Shown in pieces: positions 1 through 10,726 of a stretch of 64,000 nt of DNA. Numbering within the stretch: position 1 is the first letter of the stretch; each line of letters starts with the position of its first letter. Both the position numbers and the translations under genes were made by a program. Origin of the DNA: Morinoia aosen (Eukaryota; Arthropoda; Malacostraca; Amphipoda; Talitridae). The notes below the pieces were generated by a model, which was not told the origin of the DNA, did not search any database, and was given only the letters and a program-made list of their open reading frames with translations. Location of the stretch: assembly GCA_030386875.1 (NCBI GenBank), contig CM059579.1, forward strand, positions 18,634,484 through 18,698,483, written 5' to 3'.

Positions 1-876
1 CAAATAAAGATCTTTATCCCATCGACATTTAAATTCAAGTTGCGTGCATTTTACGCGAAAATAAGTTAAGAACCGCATCACCATAGCTGTTCACAAAAAT
101 TTTCGTTCATGAAAGGTTCTTATTTCGCCAAGATTAGAATTACCATTTCAAACTTCCTGCGTTTTTTGGTGGTGCTTCTTGAGCGGATGTGAGTGGTTCC
201 TCACACACTCTCGAGGCCGCGCATCCGATGTAGTTGGTCCATGAGAAGATCCTGATTTGAAAGCAGGAGGATGTCGGGCCGTTCTTTGTTGAGGAGCGGA
301 CGGTCATTGATGCGTGTGGGGCCGGCGCACATGACCGCGCTGGGCAGCATAAATCACCACCACACGATCAGGCGTTATGTAGATTCTCGGATTTATTTTT
401 GCGCACGTATCTTCTGTATGATCTATTGCAGCATAATTTTATCAAAATCCCCCATTTCACCGGAATCTAAGTAGAGTCTGCTCTTGATGTTAGTTCGTTT
501 CTATACATAAAACATTTTAAATTCGGACCAAAAATTTAGACCTCAATACCATTCGATTCCCATTTCATAGTTCAAATAAATGACGTAAGCTATGCATGTT
601 GCTCGTTCGGTCATTCAAGGGTTTGAGCCAGAAGCCCGAGCCTTATCCTGCCATGTGCTATACTGAAGATGGATATGTTCAATTGTGAAAGCCCACAGTT
701 TTTTTCAGTTCAAAGTTTACATTCGTACCCGAGAGCTTGACGTTATTCGAGCATGTATCAGTTATACTGTGTATATATTCGTTATCCAGGAGTATATACA
801 GTGTTTCTTCGCTATTTCGAGGTTCTGTTAACTAAATTCGTGGCATTCCTATTTATAGAACCGTTCTTAATTCAAT
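1..876. other. Non-coding AT-rich sequence, no gene seen
   Basis: No ORF above about 67 codons and no recognisable motif. A modest GC-rich patch lies near 190-340. Nothing else can be supported. Confidence 0.6.
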
Positions 877-1165
877 TTCAATTCACAAACACAAAGTTAA
901 ATTCTTCACCATCGACCCATAGCAATGCATGCAACTGACAAAAAAAGAGCGAGTATTCTTGGTCACAACCTTCAATGAGATCAAAAATGTCGCAAAGTCG
1001 TTCAACAATTTCGAAATCATTTTCACGGAAGAAGACGACTGTTTAACGACTTCTGCGACATTTTTGAAAGTTGCGACCAAGAATACTCGCTCTTCTTTTG
1101 TCAATTGCATTGTAAAGGGTCGATGGTGAATAATTTAATTTCTGTTTGTGTAAAGTGAAGTTGAA
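877..1165. mobile_element. Foldback (MITE-like) element of about 290 bp
   Basis: The two halves are imperfect inverted copies. The left arm (about 877-1005) and the right arm (about 1045-1165) share CACAAACA, a TTCACCATCGACCC block and GAGCGAGTATTCTTGGTC, separated by a loop of about 40 nt. Because the arms mirror each other, similar-looking short ORFs appear on both strands; these are a by-product of the palindrome. No coding capacity and no clear target-site duplication are visible, so the superfamily is unknown. Confidence 0.65.
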
Positions 1166-2034
1166 ATATATATATTGTTAAAATAATACCATAGTTTGCA
1201 GTCGATCTCTTTATAGATATAAAAACAAGCCTAATTTTAATGATACGCAGAGTGCACATCCCTTGCTTGAACTGAAGCTTAAAGCTGTGACTTACTACAT
1301 TTCACATCATGACGATGTCAGGACAGGACTTCCGATTTTATATCATATTTTCATACATGTTCAACTATACATGTTTTTCCTTAATGAGTAACTCGGAGCT
1401 GATGCAGAATATATTAGAGCTTTAGAATGGCATGAGGAAATGGTTTGACCAGCTTTTCAAGCCGACAAGATTTGCGAATTTATGTATCTGGAATTTTTCC
1501 GAGGAATGATTGTCAAAATAAGTCTCACAGGCTCACCTAAAGAAACGAAAATTTCAACTGATTCCACAGAATGGACGTACAGCAAATTTTAGTCCAAGTT
1601 CAAGCACTCTGTTCATTCAACTAATTATAGAATTAAAATTCTACTTTGCGCTGTTTCATTCAGCAACTCTAAAGATAACGTAGAGCCACCGTCACAGTGC
1701 ACTGAGGCTCGCAAGTTAGCCCATAAGAAGACTTTGGTCCCTAAAAGGGAAGATGTCAGGACTCCGAGGACGCTTTGCAGCAAAACTTGGTCAAAATTTG
1801 CTCCCTTCACTGAAGCCCATACAGATTCAGTCGTCGCTCTTCTTCGAAAGAGCGAATTCACGAAAAGGACTCTTGAAGCCCAGTTTGTCTCCTGGCGAGA
1901 GGCAATTTGAATTTTTATGCAATTCAATTAGCAAGGCCGCTCGTTTGTAAGACACGGCGCCTCAGATGGGGCCCGCACCGCCCCTTCCGTGTCCGTAGAG
2001 CTCTCCCCCCCTGTCTTGCTGCCGCCTCCTGCGC
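1166..2034. other. Non-coding sequence, no gene seen
   Basis: A 100-codon ORF on the minus strand (1625-1927) has no recognisable domain. A GC-rich patch lies near 1950-2030. I see no convincing gene. Confidence 0.5.
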
Positions 2035-2404
2035 AAATGTTATGGACTCTCTCATTCTCTCTCGCTTTCTCTCTCTCTTATTCTGTCTAGCTGGCTCTTC
2101 ATCTAAGTCCTAGAATTTACTTCAACCCTAGCTATGTGATGCGCATCCAACATATTTTTAAATTAAGACACTTTCTACAACCGTTTATCTGCGCGTGGTT
2201 TCAATTTTCAACATCTGAAGTTACTGTGTTGCTGTACGTAAATGTTATGGACTCTCCCTTATTCTCTTTTTCTTGCTCTTCATCTAAGTCCTAGAATTTA
2301 CTACAATCCCTTAGTGATGCGCATCCAACATCTTTTTAAATTAATGGCCTTTCTATAACAGTTTATTTGCTGGTGGCTTCAGTTTTCTCCCTTTGAAGTT
2401 CCTC
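2035..2404 (+). repeat. Diverged tandem duplication, offset about 205 bp
   Basis: Copy 1 starts at 2035 and copy 2 at 2240, both with AAATGTTATGGACTCTC. Both continue through CTTCATCTAAGTCCTAGAAT, GTGATGCGCATCCAACAT and a TTTAAATTAA block. Copy 1 is longer because it carries an expanded CT-rich stretch (CTCTCTCGCTTTCTCTCTC). The unit has no coding potential. Confidence 0.7.
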
Positions 2405-2669
2405 ACTCGTCTTAGAATTTCTACTTAACTTCGTTCACATTGGTTAAAATAATTAACGCGTTAGCCAAAAGTCCACCTCTTGCACAAATCAAACTTCTGT
2501 CAGGGCTCTGGCAGGCTGAACCTCGGCCCTCGACGTGTTGCAGCAGTTATGACATCATTTCTTGTTTATTTTGCTCACAATGCACTATGAAGGAATTATT
2601 TTATGTCATGTGTTGGAATATTTTTCCCATAATGGAGAATTTCTGCAATCAAAAAGTGGTCAGCGTACG

Positions 2670-2862
2670 TAAAGCGGCCCATAGACGATCAATTTTATTG
2701 TCAATATAATTGACAATAATGAATATTGACAATTTAATTGATCGTCTGTGGGCTTGATTGACAGCCGTCAATTAATTGACTTATTGGGCAAAAAAAAAAA
2801 ATCATCAATATATTGAGTCAATGATATTGACAATTAAATTGATCGTCTATGGGCCACTAAAG
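2670..2862 (+). mobile_element. MITE copy 1 (GGCCCATAGACGATCAAT termini)
   Basis: Terminal inverted repeats: GGCCCATAGACGATCAAT at the left and its complement, ATTGATCGTCTATGGGCC, at the right. An internal copy of the terminus (ATTGATCGTCTGTGGGC near 2735-2752) makes the left 75 bp a hairpin by itself, so the element is a nested foldback. The interior is AT-rich with repeated ATTGACAAT motifs and no ORF. TAAAG occurs at both ends, but a related copy at 20.2 kb also carries part of it, so it may belong to the element instead of being a target-site duplication. Confidence 0.75.
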
Positions 2863-5800
2863 ACACTCCAAGCAACTGCCTCCAGGTACTACAGGGTGAG
2901 ATTAGTTGAATAAAAAATCACATACACTTTTGCATTAAGGGAAAGTCACTTATCAGAGAATAAAAACTATAGTGTCTTTTCTAAGAGCGGGATATTCTTA
3001 CACCTGCTCTGCTGTCACATTTGCCAAAAGTTCTACAGCAATAGGAAACCTTGTCTGCCTGCAAAATATGTATTGAAAAGCTCCGTATGACTAATAAAGT
3101 GCATTATCAAAATATATGAATCGTGTTCAATGCCTCAAATTCCGGTTTCAAATTTTTAAACAACTGTGCTAAGATTTAATTATGATTTCTACGTACATTA
3201 TGATCAGTTATATTATTGAAAATGTTGGTCATAGAAACCCTATTCAATAGTTGCAATAGTCATTTTACCTTTTTAAAGTTGATAGAAATACTCTTTTATT
3301 TGTAGAATGAGTGTGCTCGGCCCCTATGCAGTACTACGTACATCTTTTGAGGAAACTATAAACACGTAAAAGTTCAAAGCAAATTAATTTCGTAGGCAAA
3401 ATATCTTAAAAAAAATTAATCAGTGACTGAAAACAATTCTAACTGGTTTAGGAATGCTATACCTTTCACCCGTCCATCGCAGCTGAAGGCTATTGAGTTC
3501 TAACTCCTAGCTGTGCCTCGAAGCACCTGCATGCAGCGCAGGAGGCTGTTGAATTGCAGAAAGTTATTGCGTTGTTCACATCGAATACTTGCACGTACAT
3601 TAAGGAGTGTCTCCGACGTTGCACCTGGCGACACACGATGTCGATGCCCTTTATATTAATGCATGTCGTACTTTGATCGCTTCCACTGGAGCTCGACCGA
3701 AGAGTTAAATCGAAAAAGTCTACGTGTATTTTTGTGGATTAAGCGCAGTCATCAATTTGAGTTTTCTATCATTTAAATAAACAGTAACTTAAAGAGTTGA
3801 TTCAACGATATTATGTTGCGCATTTTGTAAAAGCTTGATAAACCTGCATATGTGTGTAATGGTTTGCAACGTACTTCAGAACGTACGTACACAAGAAGTA
3901 TTTAAACCAAGAAGAGTTGTGGTCAAACCGACCAAATATTAGATTGTAGTGAAAAAGTATATTCTACAGTCACCATATATAAGCACACACATGTATATCA
4001 GTTTAACCGTCAGTTTTAGCCTAACAAAATATAAGATTAAAGCAGCCTCCGTCTTGATGAAAATAAAATTTAATACACAACAGGTTTCATTTCTTGTATC
4101 ACAAATTTGTTCAACGCGAGGTCGTACTAGAACGTTAAAATACATCGATCCGTATTTTATACTATAATACTCGTCCACAACACGAATGAAGTATCATTTC
4201 TTTCACTAAAACGAGCAAGAAGAATAATTCTAAGAAATTTTGATGGGAATTTATGAGAACTTGAAAGTATAAGACACGAGTGCAGAAAAAGTCTGCAAAA
4301 GATTAAAATGAGTAGCAATATCACTGGTTAATAAGTGAACACGTAAGAAGAAATATCAATAAAATTTCGTCAAGAAAATTAATAAAATGGGGTTATTAAG
4401 GGAAAGGCTTAGTAGAAAGTAAAGATGAGCACTAAAAGAAATCTCATCAATTTAAAGAAAGGCTTGAATTTTTCTGTTTAATTTCATTCCAGGGGGTTCT
4501 ACAGGGTACACCTCGGCTTTTCAAATAAGACCTCATAGAATAAAAATTCGAGAAAGTTTACTGAAACGCTTTAGTTTTGGGGTGAAAATGACCTTTGATG
4601 AAAATCGATTCTCATCAACCGAACTGAGAAGTTCATCCAACTAAAGCCACTCAAAACCTAAGGTACGCTCGTACCCACAAAAACACTGAATTCGTAACTT
4701 CAGTGTTAGAGAGGGCAAGTAGATTACAGTATTAACTCATTAAACGTTTCACGACACGCGCCTTGGACAATTTCTTGGCGGCCTTTGAAGCTCAGAAGCA
4801 GCAAATTACGGCCCTTCGGATACCATGCGTGAGGTGACGCTCCGCCGGCCGCGCAGGAAAAAAGTTTGAGTTCGCGTGTCCGTCTCATCAACGCATCAGG
4901 CGATCTAATCGGAATATGAGAATAATCATGTTAATGTCAGTCCCACCGTGTCTGAATTAATCAGCAGCTCCAATATTGAATATGAGAACAGGCTCTTAAA
5001 GGACCTGCTCATCCTTATATAGTAAAAAGATCATCAAGATTCGTTCATTTTAAATTGGTGAAAAATGTGGCAATCAGTTTCTGAATATGATTTGAAACTC
5101 TCTCAAGTTCGCACGAATGTAATTCGTTATCTCATGGGAGAACATGAACGCAAGAAAACCTTCTAGTCTTACGATTTGAATCCAAGCTACAATCTTGATC
5201 TGATTGTTCATTTTCAAGACAGTACCAAATTAATTTCGATGACAAAGCATCGACCCATGCACACGAAATGCAAACCAACACGCGTTATCACATTTTACTA
5301 GGTGCAGGTAAAATCTAGGGCTAATCTCCTGCGTCAAAAAATCCCATTAAAATAATTCCGCTATGCAGATAAAGGTCCAAAAATATCAAGGGACGTAGTT
5401 TGTATTTCAGGGAAAAAATTTGTTCAGAAATATTTGGTTTCTTAGTAAATTGGGTAAAATGTGTGACAAACGTGCAGCTCTTTCAAGCAGAAAACAGGAA
5501 AATAAATCTTAGTTTTTCAAATAAATGAAGGCCTCGAAATATATGAGGCTTACCTCACACTGCGCCGTTTTGGAGAACTTGCAGCTAGCGAGGATTGTAA
5601 TTCTTCGATGCATGTGGTCGCTCTCAAACTTCTCGCACTCCAAAGATTATGTACCGACTCCACTATAGCTTAGGACTGAACCCAAGACAGTCAAAGCGGA
5701 AGTTAACCAGTGAAATGAAAGCAAGCTAAGCAATGAAAGCAAAGACAAGAAAAACTTGATTTTGTGCATATCAAAATGCAAAAGTGTCAGTAAAACACAG

Positions 5801-6570
5801 GCCTGCTAAATAAAAAAAGACTGACGAAGGTGACTATTTTTCTGGAAAATTTCAAGAAGAGTACGCTGACTGATGACTTCATTGGAGACACAGTATTCAG
5901 GCAAATATCGACTTCCGAATCACAGAGAGTTGGGAAAACACGGAAATTATCTCTCATGAATGTTCAACAAAATCACTGCAACTACGAACAAATTTTGACT
6001 GCTGCACATGTGGTAAGAAAACTAAAAAGCATTTCGGACTAAGCCGTTCATTTTTAAACAGGGAAACGAACCCTCCCGTAGATCAACCAATACTACAGTG
6101 GTGCGAAAACCATGACGTAAGGTTTTAGAGTAAAGCAACGTGGAGAGCAGGCGATTAACGCCTGATTTCAATCCTAAAGATTTTTCTGCTTGACCCAAGT
6201 TCGTGTTTTTTCTCTCCCAAAAAACTGAAGCTCTTTCACAGACAGAAAAAGTAGAATTTTTTTCAAAACTTGTACAAAGCGGCTGCGAGTTTTCGACGTT
6301 GGCGTATTCGAGCTTGTAAATCGACACAGATATAGGGAGATTTTGAATTATAGTTATTATGATACATCTGAAATTCAAGTTTAAGAATCAATATAAACAT
6401 TTCAAAATCCAATTAAGGTTTCTATTCATATTGCGATCAGTTTTTACATTGATGGTATTGTGCATAAAGACACTTATTAAATGTTGCAACAGCTACTTTA
6501 CCTTTGTAAATAAATTAAGAACACATTTAGCATATTCACTATTTCAATTGTGAGAGGATTTTAACGGCAC
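2863..6570. other. Long AT-rich non-coding stretch
   Basis: No ORF longer than about 118 codons (minus strand, 6022-6378) and none with a recognisable domain. No internal repeat or RNA gene was seen. Confidence 0.5.
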
Positions 6571-7233
6571 CTACCCTATTAAAAATTAAGGGGGTAGCAT
6601 GGTTGATTAAAGGAGACAGCGGTGAATTAAAGGAGTATTAAGCGAACCGAGGCCTCTTCCCTTCTGACACTTCCAGCTAGGGCGCGACTCATAAGCGCGA
6701 TGCGAGCAAGTTCTCCCATGTTGCTACCAGAGGCCACCTGTGCAGATGGCCTCTAGGTGAGATGCCTGCCATCTTTCTCGAGAGAAATGACGGTTGCCAT
6801 CTTTCGCGTCAGTTTTGAAGTTGGTGTTGTGCGTGACAGATGTCTGGATCGTGTCTCTATTATTTAAAAAGTTTCAAGTAGTGTTAGAGTGTATATCAGT
6901 GCGAGCGTGTATTACGTGAGGGTGTATAGTACGTGAGGGTGTCAGAAGAAACAAGAGATGGAAGAGACGTAGAATGCTGGTCTGGAGAGGCATTATTTCA
7001 AGAGCATGAACGGAGCAAGGACCCCACTGCTAGTTTCACCACCTCGGTCAATTGATATTTTAGACGATTCATCGTTGTGGTGGGGCTGGTAGTGAAGGCA
7101 AAACCTCAATGTGAGCAATGTAAAAACAATAAAATGTGGAAACCAAACCTGAATTTTCCCTCGTCAGTCTTCAGCAACCTTTGAATTGAAGGACGTTCTT
7201 GAAGGTAATCAACGATGTGTTCAGATACATATT

Positions 7234-7370
7234 TGTGTGTGTGTGCGTGTGTGTGTAGGGGGGGGGGTTGTGTGTGGGTGTGGGGGTAGGTGTGTGGGAG
7301 GGGGGGTGTGGGGGTAGGTGTGTGGGAGGGGGGTGTGGGGAGGGTTTGTGTGTGGGGATAGGTTGGGGAG
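7234..7370 (+). repeat. G/T-rich low-complexity tract
   Basis: Alternating GTGT stretches and runs of four to nine G, approximating a degenerate repeat of GGGGGTAGGTGTGTGGGAGG. It is almost free of C on the plus strand and could form G-quadruplexes. The proline/histidine-rich readings on the minus strand are artefacts of composition. Confidence 0.8.
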
Positions 7371-7591
7371 TGTGTGTATATGAATAGCCGGTGTAATTAA
7401 GCTCGCGCAAGGTAAAGTCAATTTATTTTCCTTTCTAATTTTAGGAATGAAAGATGAAAAATCTGCTTGACGATTGTTTTTGTTATATATATATATAGCT
7501 ACGAGTACATTCTTCTAACGACCCTAGGGTATTGTTGCTATATTCTTTTCAAGGTACATTTATATTGTTCCCTGCAGGCTTTCGCCTCCAA

Positions 7592-7968
7592 GGCTGCGTA
7601 CAGCTGATTTCCCATTATTGCACATTCAACCGTTGACGCTTCTCAACCAAATATAGCCAGTTGCCCATTAATTACCTAAGTTATTGCGTTGCGAAAACCT
7701 CAAGCATAAGTTATACGTCACAAACATGTCCCATTAATGTCAGCTTAATAATGAACACGCACCCTTGAAATTTTCTGCAAGTGAGTAGGGATGTATTTAA
7801 TTTACATACTCTGGTACATTTTTATTGTGCTATCAACCGTGTTTGCTTATGATGAATTGATTAATCGCGCAAGAACTAAGGTAATTCAAGGGCAAACTGG
7901 TTATAATCGGTTTGAGCAGTGTGACGGTTGGAAAGTGTGACTAATGGGAAATCAGCTGTGCGCAGCCG
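7592..7968. mobile_element. Foldback element nested inside the 6571-8240 element
   Basis: The left arm from 7592 and the right arm ending at 7968 are inverted copies over roughly 110 bp. They share GGCTGCG(T/C)ACAGCTGA, TTTCCCATTA, a CCAACCGT-type block and AATTACCT(A/T)AGTT. The remaining ~150 bp is the loop. There is no ORF. Its position within the larger element suggests a later insertion, although long inner inverted repeats of the host element are an alternative. Confidence 0.6.
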
Positions 7969-8240
7969 TTTTTTTTAAATTAAATTAAGAGGTGGCCATC
8001 CTGGGCCTCTCATGATTCTCCGATGGTGAATAGGAGAAACTGGTCGCGCCTTGGGAGCGCGACGGTAGTGCTCCATGCTGAGCCATGCGTGGCCACTGGT
8101 TGGGACAGAGGCGCAGGCGCGCCTATAAAGTGGACACTTCGAAGTTGCCTCATAGGAGACGCATGGATGAAACAACCATGCATATTTGGGAGCGCTCCCA
8201 AGAATCACCGATGCCACTCCTATAATTTTTAATAGGGTAG

Positions 8241-10612
8241 TGCATCGTATAGTGAGTGCTTAGTACTTCTGTTAAAAAATTACTATAAAGTAAAGGTTAA
8301 AGCAAGTACGTTTCTTGTGAAAAATTATCAAGCTACAAAAATATCACGAGCAGTAGGCGAGGCATGAAATAATTCGTTTCAACAAGAGTCGAGGCATCGT
8401 TTCCACTCATAATGCGTTTGAGGGCAGTTAACATGTACATGCACTGGGAAACAGATCAACATGGAGCAAGCAAGCGCGAGCTAAGGAAGCACGATGCGCC
8501 TGATACGCATGCTTAGCTGCACGCCAAAAATCTCACGCATGAGAAATTTGTGAGAAAACTTGAGACACGCTCATGTTGATGCAGTGCAGCCTCAGATGCG
8601 ACGGCGAAACAAACGGCACCGAATTCTCCAGATAAAAATGAATGCAGTGGGTGCCTTGATCTCAAAAGATCTTAAAGAACAGCTCAGCACCGAAAAATTC
8701 AAAGTAAATATCGTGCTCTATCGGACCACGATAGATGAGAGAGCAGAGCGTTTCATGGAGATCAGCCGATCTAAAACTTCCACGTTCTGTAAATAAAAAT
8801 TTGTTCCAGCACGGAAGAATCGAAATGGCAGCTGCCGTCGTGCTCTTTCGCTCTTGCTTGGAACTGCTGCAAAAATGCACATTAAAGGAATTATTCCATC
8901 ATCATGAATTTCTGACGATCACATGACACGATTGAAGAAGCTCAAAATCACGAGAGTTTCAAGTGGAATTTCTATTTTTTTCAGTGATTTTAGTATTTTC
9001 TTTTCCTCTGGATTGTGCACACCACTGTACTGTTTTTGCGCATCAAGTGTCGTAAAAATTAATATATTAGAAATGTCCCACGACAATCCAAGGAACTTCT
9101 TCTTTTAGGGAGAGGGAGTTAAATATAGAATTAAATTACGCATCATTCGTTCTAACCCAAATGAAGGCTTGAACAAATGTGCTCCGAGCTTATGAGATAA
9201 TAATATTGAGGAGTCCCATCAAACAATCAAAGAGGATTTTCGTGGCAACCTTCAAGATGAGCACCTCTATTGACCATTAAATTTGTACGATAATCACGAC
9301 AAAAAGATGATTTCAGCGGCGAAACGAAGCGTGCTTCTCCGTGTCGATATTTCTACATAAATTTGTCATCAAGACCTATGACTTAAAAATATATCTAGCT
9401 GAATTTTTAATTAATAAATTGGCTTCGAGGGACCAACCACTTTTCTTGACGGAACACATGCCACTCTCACCTGCTCAAATCTCTGTGTCCTGATTCTAAA
9501 GATGATCGAGCACCCATTGCGGGAACCCGAGATGTAAAATGAAATAATACAAGTAAATTGAAACATACAATTATATATATATAGCACATCAATTCGATCG
9601 AGGTAACCATTCGAGGATATCAGCATCAATCCCTCATCCATTGTGTATTGATAAGAGTCGTAGTTTAAAGAAGTGGAACTATATTGCACAGGTGGACAGG
9701 TAACGCGACAAACTTGAACTGAAACATAATTGAGCAGATCAAATGCGTGGGAAAATTTTAATTAGCGCGAACCAGATACGACATAAAGAACGAAGAAAAC
9801 TAACAGAATTTTGTGATTGACGGGCGTGCACATATGTGCATATATGCACATATGAGGCGCATTTTAGTTCACGTTGTGTGAGTGCAGCCGGTGGGTCTGA
9901 GCAAATTGATGCACATGCTGCGTAAAATACTTGCTTCAAGTGAAAATGAGTTCAACTGAGTTGGAATGCCACGTTTGAAATATTTCCAAGAAAAAATGAA
10001 CAATAGCTGAAAGATTTTCCACATCAATTATAATCATTCGAGTTAAGTTGTCATTAATTGAGTATACTGGATCTCTGACGTCACTATATCGTCTGGGATC
10101 GTGGCTATAGTTTAGTTTTAGTAATGTTCTGATTTACGAGGAGCAGACATGCTGAAAGCGTTACACTATAGTGGCGCTGTAGGTAATGTTGCCAGTAATG
10201 TTGCTATGAGGACAGCGCAAGAACATTACCGCACGGAACACAACACAAGCTTAAAATTCCTAATTACTCCCTCGACCAACTCGATAGAATTAAATTAAAT
10301 AGAATCCAGGCTTTCGATGCCAAAACGGCTTTGATTTACGATTGGCTGTCTTAAATGTAGCCGCAGAATATTACCTATATGTCTATATTCCTGAAACTCC
10401 TATAATCTTCTGGGTTCCTTGGCTGGTTGATAGGTTATCACTGTCAATGCTTTGCTGTCAATAATTACACGTGGCAAAATTCAACACCCTAGTTGCTTTT
10501 AAACGTAAAATAGGGAAAGTTAAAAAATTTCCACAATTTATGTTGTGGATCCGGTTTCTTACAAATACCATTTATGGAAGACTATTTACCAAAAATCAGT
10601 TTTAAAAGGAAG
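8241..10612. other. Non-coding sequence, no gene seen
   Basis: Short ORFs only (92 codons or fewer), none recognisable. It contains one perfect TGACGTCA (CRE-type) octamer at 10076-10083, and copies of GTAATGTTGC near 10192-10212. Neither is enough to call a promoter. Confidence 0.5.
9831..9854. repeat. Perfect 24-bp palindrome
   Basis: A perfectly self-complementary stretch that starts with CATATGTGCATA and reads the same on the other strand. It alternates purine and pyrimidine throughout, so cruciform or Z-like DNA is possible. No function is implied. Confidence 0.85.
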
Positions 10613-10726
10613 TTACCCAGTCTAACCTTTTCGCTAGAGCATGCATGTTTTTCGCCGCCCAAGCGATTAAAAAACATGGACGGCGAAAAACATGCATGCA
10701 GACGGCGAAGAAGTTAGACTGGGTAA
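10613..10726. mobile_element. 114-bp hairpin MITE (TTACCCAGTCTAAC termini)
   Basis: Arms of about 45 bp pair almost perfectly. The left arm starts TTACCCAGTCTAAC and the right arm ends GTTAGACTGGGTAA. Inside, CATGCATGTTTTTCGCCG faces its complement, CGGCGAAAAACATGCATG, around a loop of about 23 nt. A related but degraded copy lies at 35166-35247. No target-site duplication is evident. Confidence 0.75.

Larger units (their letters stand above)
6571..8240. mobile_element. Non-autonomous DNA transposon with terminal inverted repeats, about 1.67 kb
   Basis: The left end (from 6571) and the complement of the right end (to 8240) both begin with the same 18 bases, CTACCCTATTAAAAATTA. They continue to match imperfectly for about 20 more bases (a GTAGCAT/GTGGCAT block and a TGATT block). 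Weaker similarity persists into the subterminal 200 bp, with GCGCGA and AGTTCTCC-type blocks on both sides. The interior holds a GT-rich tract and a second foldback, and no transposase ORF. No target-site duplication is obvious, so the superfamily is undetermined. Confidence 0.6.

Noticed and set aside
10076-10083. CRE-dependent promoter at the TGACGTCA octamer
   Set aside because: A single isolated octamer without TATA, CCAAT or a downstream ORF is not enough to call a promoter.
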